Part shown: positions 49,461-62,061 of the stretch, piece after piece
Position numbering within the stretch: the stretch's first letter is position 1
Layout of the letters: each line of letters begins with the position of its first letter
Assembly (NCBI GenBank): GCA_961205875.1
Contig: OY540812.1
Span: forward strand, 22,701,098 to 22,765,097
Direction of reading: 5' to 3'
Origin: Sialis fuliginosa
Lineage: Eukaryota; Arthropoda; Insecta; Megaloptera; Sialidae
Length of the DNA: 64,000 nt
Position numbers and translations under genes: made by a program
The notes under the pieces: generated by a model
What the model was told of the DNA's origin: nothing
The model's input: only the letters and a program-made list of their open reading frames with translations
Database searches by the model: none

Positions 49461-49914
49461 TTAAAATTGATAAATTAACAAATAAGTTGAATAGTTAATA
49501 TTTCAGGTTGGCATGATCCTATATACTACAACTTTTTTTTAAATATAGCTTACATCATTAACTTTAAGACTATCAAATGCCCTAAGACCGTCGAGACCTC
49601 CTACCCCTATTATTAACAAATTAAAATTGATAAATTAACAAATAAATTGAATAGTTTTTATCTCAGCTTGGCGCGATCCTACAGACTCAAACATTTTTTA
49701 AAATATAGCTTACATCATTAACTTTAACAATAAGACTATCAAATGCCCTAAGACCGCCGAGACCCCATTCCTCTAATATTAACAAATTAAATTTGATAAA
49801 TTAACAAATAAGTTAAATAGTTAATATCTCAGCTTGGTGCGATCCTACAGACTCCAACTTTTTTTAAAATATAGCTTATATCATTAACTTTAAGACTATC
49901 AAATATCCTAAGAA
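49461..49914. repeat. Tandem repeat, about 2.8 units of 160-166 bp
   Basis: Units start with TTAAAATTGATAAATTAAC at 49461 and 49621 and with a variant at 49787. Each continues through CAAATAAGTTGAATAGTT, GCTTGGCGCGATCCTA, AAATATAGCTTACATCATTA and TATCAAATGCCCTAAGAC. Unit 2 has a 6-bp insertion. A small satellite or minisatellite-like array. Confidence 0.85.
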
Positions 49915-50574
49915 CAAAAAAAATGAAAAATACCAAAAATAAGGAAAGAAATGTAAATACATGAAGATTGGTAGAAAGAAAAAAATGGATTGTTTTTAAA
50001 TTTACCATATGAGCATTATAAAACATTCTTTATTGATCTTCTAAAATGTATTTGTTTAATTCATTAAAATATTAAAAGAAAATAAAAAAATTTGCTATAT
50101 TATATACAAGTTAATTTGTCAATTTTATCTTTCATCACTTCCCACTTCCTATGCATATTTTTATTAATTTATGCATAGTGCGCTATTAGTAATAATATTT
50201 AAAATTTAATGCTAATAATTGAAATTGACGGTGGCGTGATAATTCGTAATTTAACTACTATCACAACACGGAACTGACCGTCAATACTTCCTTATAAACG
50301 GTACGTGTCGGTGACGGTTCATGTCGGTACGTTCTCGGGTGAAAATTCCATTTAATTAAATTCGGCGTTTATTATTTTCTGATAGCCCGCTCAGTTGTTC
50401 TTATGAAAAAGTAATAAAAATTGCATAGTTATTATTTTTAACAACTATTAATATTCAATATTATAATATATGTTAATAGCAAAACTCAAATTAAGAACAA
50501 ACTAGGTTAGACATTTAAAAATAGTTCGTTGCAGTGGGGATTGATCCTTTTTTTCATCTTTTTATACATTATCA

Positions 50575-50755
50575 AATACAAAACGCATCGTCTCTCTGTC
50601 AGTCTGTCCGTCCGGGTGCTTATCACTCGAGAATCACTTATTCGATTTACGTGTTTTTTTTAGTTCATAGATATTTTATGTTCTCTGGTCAGGTACATAT
50701 ATTGTTACGTTAGGTAACATAAGGAATAAGCACTGACGAAAATAGTAAATCAAGT
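50575..50755. repeat. Dispersed repeat (CGTCTCTCTGTCAGTCTGTCC), copy 2
   Basis: Same order of blocks and same orientation as 48515-48760, with the two copies about 2 kb apart. Confidence 0.6.
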
Positions 50756-52719
50756 CGGAAAAAATTGTAAATATTTAATAAATTAATATTTTATAAATTA
50801 TTAATATACATTAGTGCTCTAAATATAGTGAACACCTTTATTTACAAAATATAGAATATCTTTATTTATATAATATAATACAATAATATCAGTATTTATT
50901 AAAAATATAATAATTAGCTAAAATCCAAATATTATTAACTGTGTTTGACCGAGAATTCAATGTTGAAATATAGTATTTTTTATATTACAATATCAATTAA
51001 CAATTCATTTCTGTGGGTAAAATAAAATCAACAATATTTAAATATAAAATCTTTCAAAACAATATTAATTAGTCGTTTAGATGTCAAATTAATTTATTTA
51101 ATAACCAAGATATTTTCATTCAGATAAAATAAAAACATGTAAATTCTGAATCGGTCAAAGACAAGAGTTTCAAAAAGCTATTAACATTTATAATTATTGA
51201 ATAGTTATCAGATAATTATTCATGAAAGTAAGAATTTATCTTATTTTTCTCCTTTAAGGTATGGTATGTATAAAAGTGAATGAAACATATTTTATATTAT
51301 TTTTCTTACTTAATAACTTAAATAAAACCAAAAGAGTTCACACGAAAAAAATACATGAACTAACATAATCAAAACTGAAAAATTTAATTCCTTGCAAAGT
51401 TAAATACAGACGGTCGGAGAAATCCCGCAATAGATGAGTAAGTTAAGTTGTTCTTACTTGTTCAAGCGTTTCACGCATCTGGGTAGCTTGAAAAAATAAT
51501 TTTCGCAATAAATAATAAATATTTATATTTCATTATTTAGATTATAATTAATTAATCAATTTTTTTAACTCTAAAAACATAATTTATTTTATTTATGTTA
51601 CCAAGATAATTATCATTTAGCACCCTGGTTTGAAGTGAATAAGAAATCAGTTTCTTCTTTTTGCAGTAGTAATAGGTCAGGTATATTATCAATATTTTAA
51701 ATATCTTTAATTAAAAACGTTAAGAACTCCGGAAGTATGTTTAATGGTCGGTCTGTTGTCACTCACCAAAATAAGTAATTTCCGATATCTTGTGAATTAA
51801 TAAGGGTAGGGATTTAAACCTTCGAAGGTTTGTTGAGACAGTGGTTTTATATTTTGTATAAAATTTTAAGATTCTCTACTTTATTTGTGGTTTTGTATTG
51901 TCGAAAAGAACTTGGTCTGGTGCATTTCCGTGCACCTAATTTTAAATACGTTTCAGATATAATGCAATTATACAAAATAAATAAATAGTGATTCATGAAA
52001 ATACAATTTTATGTAATACATATTTTCTAATCTTTTATTAATAACTTTTTAATGATAAACTTTATCTTTACAACGAATTTTTTTTCGAGTACCCAAAATG
52101 AATCATACTTTTATTACTGTAAATTATATAATATATAAATATATATCTAGAGATGCGGCAAAATGAATCAGAAAAGCATTATAAGGGAAAAAGTGACATG
52201 GGGGATAATATTAATATATAGGGCACAAAAGTAAAAACAAAGAGGTGAATAACGAAAAACAAGAATTCAATTACATCCGGGTATGGTGGGGGGGGGGGGG
52301 TATTTTCAGTTTTCGCCGGGGGCGCAGCAACCTTTAGCTACGCCTGTCACTGCAAACAAGCACAGTTTTGTTTTCAAAACAATTTGAAAAGAAAATTATT
52401 ATTATTATTATTAACTGTTTTCACAAAATCAACAAAAAAGTTACTCTTTGGTTATTTTTATGGGCGTGTGTCACATTTCTACCTCTGCTCTGACTTAATA
52501 TTTTAACATTATCACATAATAAATATATATTCAATCTACAAATAAAATGAGTACTTTAAAATGAAAATAAAATATATTTATTTTCAGTAATTGGTTCATC
52601 AATAAAAAAATCATAATAAAAGTTTGAGTTTTGATTTGGCAGTGTTTTTACCAACCTGAGACGGGTCTTGTACTAGTTGATAAATAATTCACCGGTCTTC
52701 AAAAAGTCAACCCGAGTTT
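50756..52719. other. AT-rich stretch with one hAT-like scrap
   Basis: I find no exon. A G run followed by GCCGGGGGCGCAGC and CTACGCCTGTCACTG (about 52285-52350) resembles a hAT end. Confidence 0.4.
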
Positions 52720-53015
52720 TGTCCAATATCATAATGGAGCTAGCAAGCACTCTCAAATAGGGTATCAAACTTATATGATAGTTTTCTTGGAGTTTTTGAC
52801 AGATAGTTTCATGCATAGGAAGTAAAAACAAAGGTATACCTATAAAGTATATTTACTAAAGTGTATTTACTAACCTTGAGTAAAAACGGTAAAAACCAAC
52901 TTACTGCGCATGCAAATATCTGTTAAAAACTTAAAAAGAACTGTCATATAAGTTTGATACCTCATTTGAGAGTGCTTGCTATCTAGCAAAACTAGCTCCT
53001 TTATGATACCGGACA
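52720..53015. mobile_element. PIF/Harbinger-like MITE family B, full-length copy
   Basis: Left TGTCCAATATCATAATGGAG and the reverse complement of the right end (TGTCCGGTATCATAAAGGAG) are inverted repeats. They continue through CTAGCAAGCACTCTCAAAT and ATCAAACTTATATGA. TTA follows the right end; the left flank is TTT. At 296 bp it has no transposase. Confidence 0.7.
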
Positions 53016-54037
53016 TTAGAATTTTGTGTTTTTCGGCAGAGTTTCTCTTTTCTTGATGATTGTGTTAAATAGAAAACCGCCTTAAGTAAGTATTACAAGA
53101 AGACACTGTTTTTTTAAGTAAATAACAATAAAAAATATTATAATTAATAAATATAAAACATATTTAACATATTTACTTATAATTATAACTTTTCGAAAAA
53201 AAATGATTATGCGTTTCTTAGAAAAATATTATCATTTCATGACAAGAAATAATATACTAACTCAAAACTTTCTTCAAATTCTCATTTATAGAAATTATCT
53301 TCAAATTCTCAACATTTTTGTCAGATAATTGTATTTTACTTGTTGTTTTGTAAAATACGTACAGCATATTATAGGAATCTCTTTTATGTCTATTTCAAAA
53401 ACAACGAAAAATTCATTGACAGGTGTGAGTAAACTTTGTACTTGATTTCAATAGTTAAGAAAAATATTAATGTGTTTATATATTCCGTGTAAAATATAGA
53501 TAAAAATACCACTTAATGCATACAAACATACATCAATACAGTACAAAAATATAGCATGCATTTTTATATTACTTATTACTATATAAAATCGTATGCAAAT
53601 AATTTAAGTTTAATGAAATAAAAACATGATATATTTTACAATATGCTTTTGTATTATTAATATATTATGTTTTATAAACTTATATTAATTCAATTCACAG
53701 CGACGTATTTATGTATGGGCAGAAAGGACACTTGTCCTTGGCGGTAATTTTGAAGAAGATGGGAAACGTAGGATAAACATTTATTCAGGTTTTTTAGTTA
53801 ACTATAAAAATTATTAAAAAGGGTTGCAGATCGTCATTACTCAGGGCTACAGAGTTAACAAATACGTCACCGTAAATTCAGAAAAATAGTATGTCATTTC
53901 AAATAAGAATTCAAATAATTAAAAGATTGATCAATTACGAAAAAGTACAATGTATAAAATATTTCATAAAAATATATAAAAATCAAATAATAAATTAATA
54001 ACAATAAATGTAAATTGCAGAATAATAAATATTATTT

Positions 54038-54062
54038 ATAATAATAATAATAATAATAATAA
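54038..54062. repeat. (AAT)n microsatellite
   Basis: About eight ATA/AAT units in a row. Confidence 0.9.
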
Positions 54063-54899
54063 CAAAAAGTGGGAGAAGTCGTTACCTTATCAAATGTATA
54101 GAAATAGTTTAAATCTTGCACAAAAAAATAAATTGCAATTTTTCACAGGTGACTTCTGTCTTTAGTTGTATATAACTGTCCTGCTTTCACCATATAAAAC
54201 TGACTTTATTATTTACCCTCACTCTTTTCGAAACGTCACTGATTTATTTAAGATCCCGTTTTAAAATTGCATTTACTTCGTTAAAAATGTATGGACATGA
54301 CATCACGTTTGTTACCAATTTGAAAACTATGCGTACTTCTTTAATTTACAAGTTCAATTGATATTTAAATGGCAGTGAAACTATGTATTTTTATTAATTT
54401 TGATTCATTTGGCAGTAGATTTGAAATACATGTGTACTGTGTACAGTCTATGAATTAAGGGGTTGAAATGTGTTCACTCTTAGGTTAGGTTATCACCACA
54501 CCTTCTTTTTGATATACTTATTTTATTATCACGCATAAGATACGTTTTTACAAATTATATTTATACTGATTATAATTACTTTACACGGAAATTAAATTAA
54601 ATATCTACAATTTTTTTTATCCGATATTTAATTTTATAATAAAATAACTATTAACATATTTAGAAATAATTTAAACAAAACATAACGAAATATTATAATA
54701 ATACATAAAATACAACAGACGTATCACAGCTTTTTAAAATTAGTGGAAATCATTAAATGTCATATTAAATACACAGAAGAGGAAACATGACTTTTGCCTG
54801 GTCTGACTTAACACAGCACTCTCGGAACAGTTTTATTTGGTCGCATTTACACTTCGGAAGTCAACAAGTTAATGTTTTCTTTTAACGAATTTAGGATTT

Positions 54900-55030
54900 T
54901 AATAAAACGTCAACTTTCCGGTACCACGAGTTCGCGACTGACCAGTAAAAGTTGCGCCACCTTTTGGTTCGTTCGCGCCGCGCCCGCAATACATCCGTCT
55001 CTTTCTAATGCATGTGCGCATCCTTGTAGC
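54900..55030 (-). promoter_or_regulatory. GC-rich candidate promoter with initiator and DPE-like motif
   Basis: On the minus strand GGTCAGTCGCG contains the insect initiator TCAGT with +1 at about 54939. TGACGT sits at +28 to +33, which fits the refined downstream promoter element. The patch is GC-rich with CGCGGCGCG upstream. It points toward the elongase, whose coding start is preceded by a spliced acceptor at 41993, and could be its promoter about 13 kb upstream. No clear first-exon donor was found. Confidence 0.3.
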
Positions 55031-57272
55031 ACTCGACAAACCAGTGCATACTCAATGATTATGTTGTTACATAATTATTGCATGTTATTTGTATGATTGT
55101 ATGTGTGTAAGATGTTTAGTGGGCTGTGTATTTTTTACAAGGAAATATTTCTCATTTCTCAATGGCAAGTTTGTAAATTACAACCCGCCCTTCCCAACTA
55201 TTACAACTTATTTTTTCGATACCATAAGGGTGTTTTTTTCGAAAACCGTATATTATAGATTAAAAAAATGCGGAAAGTATTTAATCAATGATAATTATCA
55301 GTGCCCCCACATTTTATCATGGCTCTCCAGACTGGAATTGTTGACGGGTCCATTAAGAATTTTTTTTCGATAAGTTTGAATGATATTTTTTACGTCGTCC
55401 GGCTCACAGGACAAGAATCCTATCAGCTATCCCACCCTCCCTTACGTGGGGCTCTGATGATTATCCTCAGTCAAGCATAAAATTCAACCAATAATATTTT
55501 GACGATTATTTTACATTTTTATTATAAAAACATGAAAACATGAAATCCCTCTTAAATCTGAATATTATGTAGTACACCCATAAAGCTCGAATCCCTTGCA
55601 CCCCCGACAAAAACCTTTATCAGCGGATCTTATATTTTATATTAAATAATTAATATTAGTCTTGCGCCACTGTATACCTATATAAAGATACAATAAGTAT
55701 GAAGAAGTGAGTTACAGAATTTTTTTATTTATTTAAGAATGTTCCTGTATGGTCCCCTCAATGGGGGACTGACATGGTCGTAGCGGAGCGCGGGTTTTTT
55801 TTTGAGTCATTAAATTGATTCACCCTTAAAAATTTCTGAAACTCTTCCCGCCAGAAATCATGGCAAGGATGCCCGCAATATGATATGGAGGTTGTATTGT
55901 TCCTATAATCAGCTAACGGACAATCTCTTGTATTAGGTACTGTTGCAATTTTATTTATTTTAGTTCGTAGGTAGATATATATTATTTTTAGTCTAAAGAT
56001 AACAAAATTGTGCCGATTGTGTAAATATGTCAATCGTAGATAAGACATGTAAATATAAGATAATTGATTGAAGATTGTTAAATACATATACCTATATAAA
56101 ACGTTATAGTTTAAATACATATTGGAGACTCAAATTAAAAATTTTATTCCATGTTTTGAACACAGAAAAAAAGTATTAAATAAAAAATTTATCTATGTTA
56201 TTAATTATTATATTGAATTTGTAGGTTTGAAAACGGAAGCGCAGGGACGTCCACAATTTTTTCCAGAGAGAGTTAACTACATCGGCATTGTGGAAAAACT
56301 AGAAATTATATTTTTGTATATGAATCATTATATAAAAATTATAAAATCTAAAATCCAATAAGGGATTGCATTCAATTCGTAATTCAATTTGTTCTAATCA
56401 ATTAAATTACCAGATAATATAAACATAAATAAATAAAAAAACATTATCATGTGATTAGTCACGAAGCGTTGGGTTTTTTTGTGTGTGAAAGTTTGATATC
56501 CGCTGAGAGTGATTGCGCATGCGTAGTAATATTATAGTTATTCAGGTTAAAATACACTTTTCAGTACATTTTTGTGCTCTAATGTTTCGAACTTGTGCTG
56601 GTCAGTTGTGCAAACGAAACAGTTCCTGATTGCTATCTGTAAACAGGGACGGATTTAGAACTAAAAAACCCATTAAAACGCAATTATTAAAGAAAATGTA
56701 AAAATATTTTTTTTAATAGTAATCATTTAATATAAAAAAACTTCCATTGATGCCATGGGACTTTCTTATACGTAATACTGACAGTTACTATTTTACTAAT
56801 ATTGTCGAAAAAAGTATGACAAACTAATAAAAGATAGAATAAAATTAATGAAACTTAAAATGTAGATCATAATCACAAATTTGAAATATAATTTTAAATT
56901 ATTTATTAAAAAAATTTTTTTTTGAAACAATGAACAGAACATAAATTATAGATAATCATAATAATATTCGCTACATTTAATTTTTTTCTAATTCGCAGCA
57001 TTTCAAAAACATTTGACAACAGTAAACATCTGTTTCCGGTTGAAAGATCGTTTTCAAAAATATGAGGTTCCTGTGGACAAGAATTAATCTTAAATATAAA
57101 ATTTCGTCCTACGATTTATCGCATTTACGTTATAGCGTCTATAGACCGAGCGACAGACTGACACACAGACATCATGAAGAAAATAGTTAGAATGGATTCA
57201 GAGAAGGTTAAAATGGATAATTCTATCAAAATCAGGAATTCGAAAAAAATTGGCTTACATTAGCAATACTTA
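55031..57272. other. AT-rich stretch with short transposon scraps
   Basis: No supported exon. A GC-richer patch at 55745-55880 and a family B-like fragment near 56485-56530 (TTTGATATC...GAGAGTGATTGCGCATGCG) are visible. CAGGGACGGATTTAG at 56646 resembles a hAT end. Confidence 0.35.
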
Positions 57273-57603
57273 TGTCCGGAATTATAAAGGACCTAGCATA
57301 TTTGCTAGCTAGCAAGCACTTTCAAGTGAAATATCAAACTTATATGACAGTTCTTTTGGAGTTTGTTGAAGACTTTGACAAGTTTCGCGCACGCGTTGTA
57401 GGTAAACACCAACGGTATTAAAACAGTGGTGATATTATGAAATTTTTTTGTACGATGAAAGATGCCAACTGTGTTACAATTAGTTGAAGTGTCACTGCTC
57501 TAAATTCCATAACTAATCCATAGAGACTAGTACAGAATTAATACCCCATTTGAAAGTAATTGCTAGCTAGCAAATTTTGCTAGCTCCTTTATAATACCGG
57601 ACA
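57273..57603. mobile_element. PIF/Harbinger-like MITE family B with TTA duplications
   Basis: Left TGTCCGGAATTATAAAGGAC and the reverse complement of the right end (TGTCCGGTATTATAAAGGAG) are inverted repeats. TTA lies on both sides (57270-57272, 57604-57606). GCTAGCTAGCAA occurs near both ends. 331 bp, no transposase. Confidence 0.8.
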
Positions 57604-57964
57604 TTACTTATATATAACCATGTATTTTATAGGTATATAAAAGTATAAAAACATTTCGACACTTTGGCATCTGAACATTTCATTTGATGCATGAGGCTGT
57701 ATTTTCAAGGGTATTGTAGTTAGCGGGTATACTAAAATAACTCAAACAAATTAATACGAATAATGAAGACTCTCAACTTCTGTTTTATTTTGAGCTATTC
57801 GTCAGTGACACATTAAGCCACATTGGAGATTATTAACAGCTCACGAGCACTTCGTATCGAGTTCGCGAATAGCTCGTGGCAAATCCTTGAGGAAATCGGT
57901 AGCTTAAAAAAAATCACGTCTAATCGCCCTAAAACCGACACATAGGAAAAAATAAATTTCATAT

Positions 57965-58290
57965 TAAAATAATTCGGGCAAGACATACACGAGTGTATGC
58001 CATAAGGATTCCGAAGTACGTAATACGTGGACTGTTTGGAGCCACTTACAGGCACCATTTTTGAGTAAGAAAAAAAAATGGTCATATTCTACTAATTGAG
58101 ATGTACATGTCGACACCACACATGCCTAGACATGAAAATAAAAAATTCTATTCTATAATTCCAAAATTTAAAATTATATTATTGACTTTAGTATTTGTCG
58201 TTGGTAGTATCACCAAAGCCACGTTACCAAATTTTTTTCAGATTTTTTGAGCCAGTATTACAGAGAGGGGTGGGGGGAATAAAATACTGC
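57965..58290 (-). repeat. Inverted partial copy of the 46.2-46.8 kb repeat
   Basis: ACATACACGAGTGTATG, GGATTCCGAAGTACGTA, GGAGCCACTTACAGGCACCA and TTGACTTTAGTATTTGTCGT match the reverse complement of 46560-46830 in order. Only the 3' half of the family is present. Confidence 0.6.
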
Positions 58291-59307
58291 TTTAATTTAA
58301 TGGTTAATTTAATTACCAATTACTTCCACAATTAATTTTTGCCCAATACTGCCAGATATACACCCATATGCCCACCTTGACAGTAGTACCAAGAAGTAAT
58401 GTTAGTCACGAGCCGTAAACTTTACGGGTCACGACATGAGTATGAGCGATTTTTAATTCTTGGATCGTGAGCGTGTGTGATCGTGAATCAAATTGAAAAC
58501 AGACAAACAAGTATCCGAAATTCCAAGCCCCATTATTTCGCTTTTATATACGCTAGAATATACTCGCACCCCTTACAGTCTTTCTTTCTACGCTCCTGAT
58601 AGTACTACTGACACGAATTCTCCGAAACCATCTCAAACAAAAATAACATCCTCGCGATTTATAAAAAGATTACTTACATGTTGTATTCTGTGTGACTTCC
58701 GTACATAATTATAAACATATGTACAATGTTAAGTGCATCATTCGTTACCACAGTGAGCAGGAGCAGTGTCTTTCATATTTTCTTTATATAATGTGTATTC
58801 TAGTGTTAAAAACTATTTACTGTTTTAATTGTTGTAATAAACTCTTCGATAATTTTAATAATTATTGTGGTATATATGTAGGTATTATAAACCCTGTGAT
58901 AACGAATAACGACTGACTTCTGCTAGACTAATTGTATGTATTTGTACATGTAATCATATATAATTACTTGTTATTATAATAAACAATATTTACTCTAAAC
59001 GTAATCGTAATAGCCATTTATAAAAATATTTAAATAAAAGTTAAAATTAATAATGGCATATAATAGAATAAAAATTTTATATATCACTATTAATAATTTT
59101 TGAGTTATACAAACAGTGAATTACGTGCAAGTATTACCCATTGAGTTAATTAAAACAAGTAAGTATAACTGATTGGTAAAAAAAAAACTGTTTGAGACAT
59201 AAGTGAAAAACCTGAAACATTCAGATTTTTCAAAATATGTATCACCATTTCACAGTGCCCAAAATTAATATACGCTTTTTGGACAAATTAAAAAAAAGTA
59301 ACTATAA

Positions 59308-59620
59308 TGCCCGGTATTTGTACGCTTTGCTTCCAGCAAACGCTATCTACTGGGAGTCAAATTGTTGTGAAATTGCTCGATATTTTAAAGCAGTGGTAAT
59401 AAATGTATAATAATGTATATGCTATACATTTTATGAGGTACACTTGGCAGCATTTATTTTAAGTCGCTGGTTTCTACTTAATATGCATGCGTCAAAGTCA
59501 TTTTATGTACGATTTCATTGGCTACATCTGTGAGTGGTTGTCATTTATATTTATTACCTAGCAGGTAGCGTTAGCTGAGAGCTAATTTGAATTTGCACTC
59601 AAGCAAATTCAAGTGTTCTA
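59308..59620. mobile_element. PIF/Harbinger-like MITE family A, right tip decayed
   Basis: It starts TGCCCGGTATTTGTACG after TAA and contains CAAACGCTATCTACTGGGAG. The right subterminal block is GGTAGCGTTAGCTGAGAGCT. The last 15 bases of the right repeat no longer match. The interior aligns with the copies at 5713 (reverse complement) and 37790. Confidence 0.7.
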
Positions 59621-61760
59621 ACTGTTGTACATACATACATAGGTACTAATCGTCGGATACTAATTTAAAATGACCAAATTTTAAAAGTTCAAAATCAGGA
59701 CGCCAACGAATTCACGCCCCTAAAAACTCCTAGTTATGCCGTTGAGGATGCAATACGATTTTTTTCCTACCCATGTAGATTTCGTCTTGTACGTAGGTTT
59801 ATAAATATTAATGTAAGAAAGTCGTAACTCACAATCAACCATATTATGATTTCTCACTTGCCGAGTAAATTTTAGGAACCAATTAATTAGTGAAGGTGGG
59901 GACGGATTAAGGATAAATAGGAACCTAGGTAAGGTTCCCATTGTGGACCGCGTTAAAAAACCAAAATCTAAAATAATGAGTTTTTAACGAATTTAATTAA
60001 TTTAAAAAATGTCCGCAGTAATATCTGAAAACCTTTTCGCTACCACTTTTGAAAATCCTGGCCCTCTGAAATTACGGGCCCTAGGTAGTAGCTTAGTCTG
60101 CCTAGACCAACGTCTACCCCTAAGTAAAGGCGGTATTTTGAAAAAAAAGTAGCAAAATCATTTCGTAGGTGCTATAGTTTTTTCAACCTTGTCATTCTTT
60201 TTTTAAACAGCACGTTACGTTAGGTTAGGTAGTTAGGTCATATCTTGGTGCAGGAATAGTCGAGATACTTGTAGTAAGAGTTTTGACAGTATCACCATTT
60301 TTAACCAAAGCGGCGCGCGGCGCAAAAGGTGCCCGCGGTTGCACATTATAGTACTTTGTACACACTAATAAATTGTGTCTGTAATCGGTCAGTACCTACA
60401 CACAAGAACGGCCAGAAAATATGGCTGTGTGAATGAGACTTGGTTATTACAAATGGCGGACCCATCAGAAATCGATTTAGGCTGTCGAAACTGTTACTAT
60501 GAGTATCTCTAAGGAGGAAGCGCCTCCTCCCCACCGCCTCGCAAAACCACAAAGACTGGCGGTGCTTCACATTTTACATTTTATACTACCGAAACGGATT
60601 AGTAATTTTTGATCTTTTTTTTTAGTTCTAGACATATGTATTATATGTATATACAAATAGCCCATTGCAACATATCAAATTGACACCCGTATAATATAAA
60701 TGATTTTTCATCGAATTGGTAGAAATATAAGTCTTCACCGGAAGAAAATGTTTCGATGCAGCTATGGGTACAAAATATAAGTATACGTATATATGTATAT
60801 TTATTTACGAGTTACGGAGCATTTGTGTCTACTGTGGTATTTCACACATGTATAGATGGTTGTATAGATTCAAGAGCGTACATACAGTAGTATCTTGCAC
60901 TCTAGTACGCGTACACTAGAATTCTGTTGTTTGTTTACAATATCATGAAAATACATTATGCAGTATGTTCAGCCATAGCCATACAATTTTAATGAATTTT
61001 ATTTGATGACGCTTTAGATCGCTGTTTTCCTATAATAGGTAGTACCTACTTATGATATGCTTCTGCATAATATTTATAATTTTTGAGTAGCGTCGAAACA
61101 AGATTTTGTACGGACTATATTATAATATATACAATAATGTAGTACATGCACAAATAATTTTTATCAATGAAGACTTTCAAATAATGTTATGATTGACTCC
61201 TGTTGTTATGAACATCTTGTATCAGATAAAATTACAAAACCAAATGAATAATTTATATTACCAATTAATTTCAAACATACAAAATAATTTAATCTATACC
61301 CATTTCATTTCAATATGGATGGTCTCGTGAAAAATCAATATTTCTATGGGATTTTTAGGTATATTAATGATAATGGCAATCTATTAATAACAAACAAAAC
61401 CAAAAGCATAAATTGTTATTTTGTTTTATATGACCAATTGTAATTTGAAACACAAAAAATTTAATTATTATTTCATAAATAATATAAAATCTACAGATGA
61501 ATATGTTTTAAAATACTAATTACTGATTTATATTATTGATTATTTTATTAAAAGTCAATACTTCAAGATAATTTGTATTTCCAAATCAAAATAAAATTAT
61601 AATTTTCTATTTCATAGCTTTTAATATTGAATTTATTGTTTTTGCGTCTTATTTTGCAGATGTTTCCAACGTTGATATTTCTTTCACATTTAACTCTCTC
61701 ATGCTTTTGTAAATGTTTATGACTATCTTATATTATTTTTAGCTTCATTTATATTTGCTA
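59621..61760. other. AT-rich stretch without a supported gene
   Basis: A GC-rich patch at 60300-60345 and a GC-richer block at 60440-60570 are present; on the plus strand the latter opens MADPSEIDLGCRNCYYEYL and stops. Neither shows splice sites or a known domain. A short TTAGGTTAGG motif at about 60219-60238 is not an array. Confidence 0.35.
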
Positions 61761-61780
61761 GCATGTTTATCAGAGCTTGC

Positions 61781-61790
61781 CTTCTAGAAA
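61781..61790. promoter_or_regulatory. Two-pentamer heat-shock element
   Basis: TTCTAGAA forms two inverted HSE pentamers about 225 bp upstream of the three-pentamer element at 62004. Two units alone bind weakly, so its role is inferred from the neighbour. Confidence 0.3.
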
Positions 61791-62003
61791 CACGCCATAT
61801 TATTGATCGTTGTTTGAACGTCATTGTTAAAAAGAGAAAGCATCATACACAACGATTGTTTTCAATGACACCGTCTTTGTTTAACAAATTCAACGAAGTA
61901 AATAATTTTCAGATACCTGTGCGAAAGAGCATGGAAGTGCAATTCAAATACGCGCATTATGTTTTGTCTCTTTTTAATAGATACGGCTGAATGTGTACTT
62001 TAT

Positions 62004-62061
62004 GGAAAGTTCTAGAAGGTTTGCAAGTATATAAGCTGCAAACTCCGGCCATGTTATTTCA
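62004..62061 (+). promoter_or_regulatory. Heat-shock-type promoter: perfect HSE plus TATA box
   Basis: GGAAAGTTCTAGAAG at 62004-62018 is a perfect three-pentamer heat-shock element (nGAAnnTTCnnGAAn), the binding site of the HSF trimer. TATATAAG follows at 62028-62035. An initiator-like TTCACAC lies about 31 bp after the TATA box, predicting a start near 62061. The layout matches insect small-hsp and hsp70 promoters. Downstream, the first ATG (62120) opens only 30 codons, starting MVASSSSWVRSIGH, and no chaperone domain is seen to the window end. Confidence 0.55.

Noticed and set aside
60219..60238. Insect telomere repeat (TTAGG)n
   Set aside because: Only a couple of units are present, interspersed with other sequence.
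60440..60570. A gene starting MADPSEIDLGCRNC
   Set aside because: The frame stops after 19 codons and I see no splice donor to continue it.
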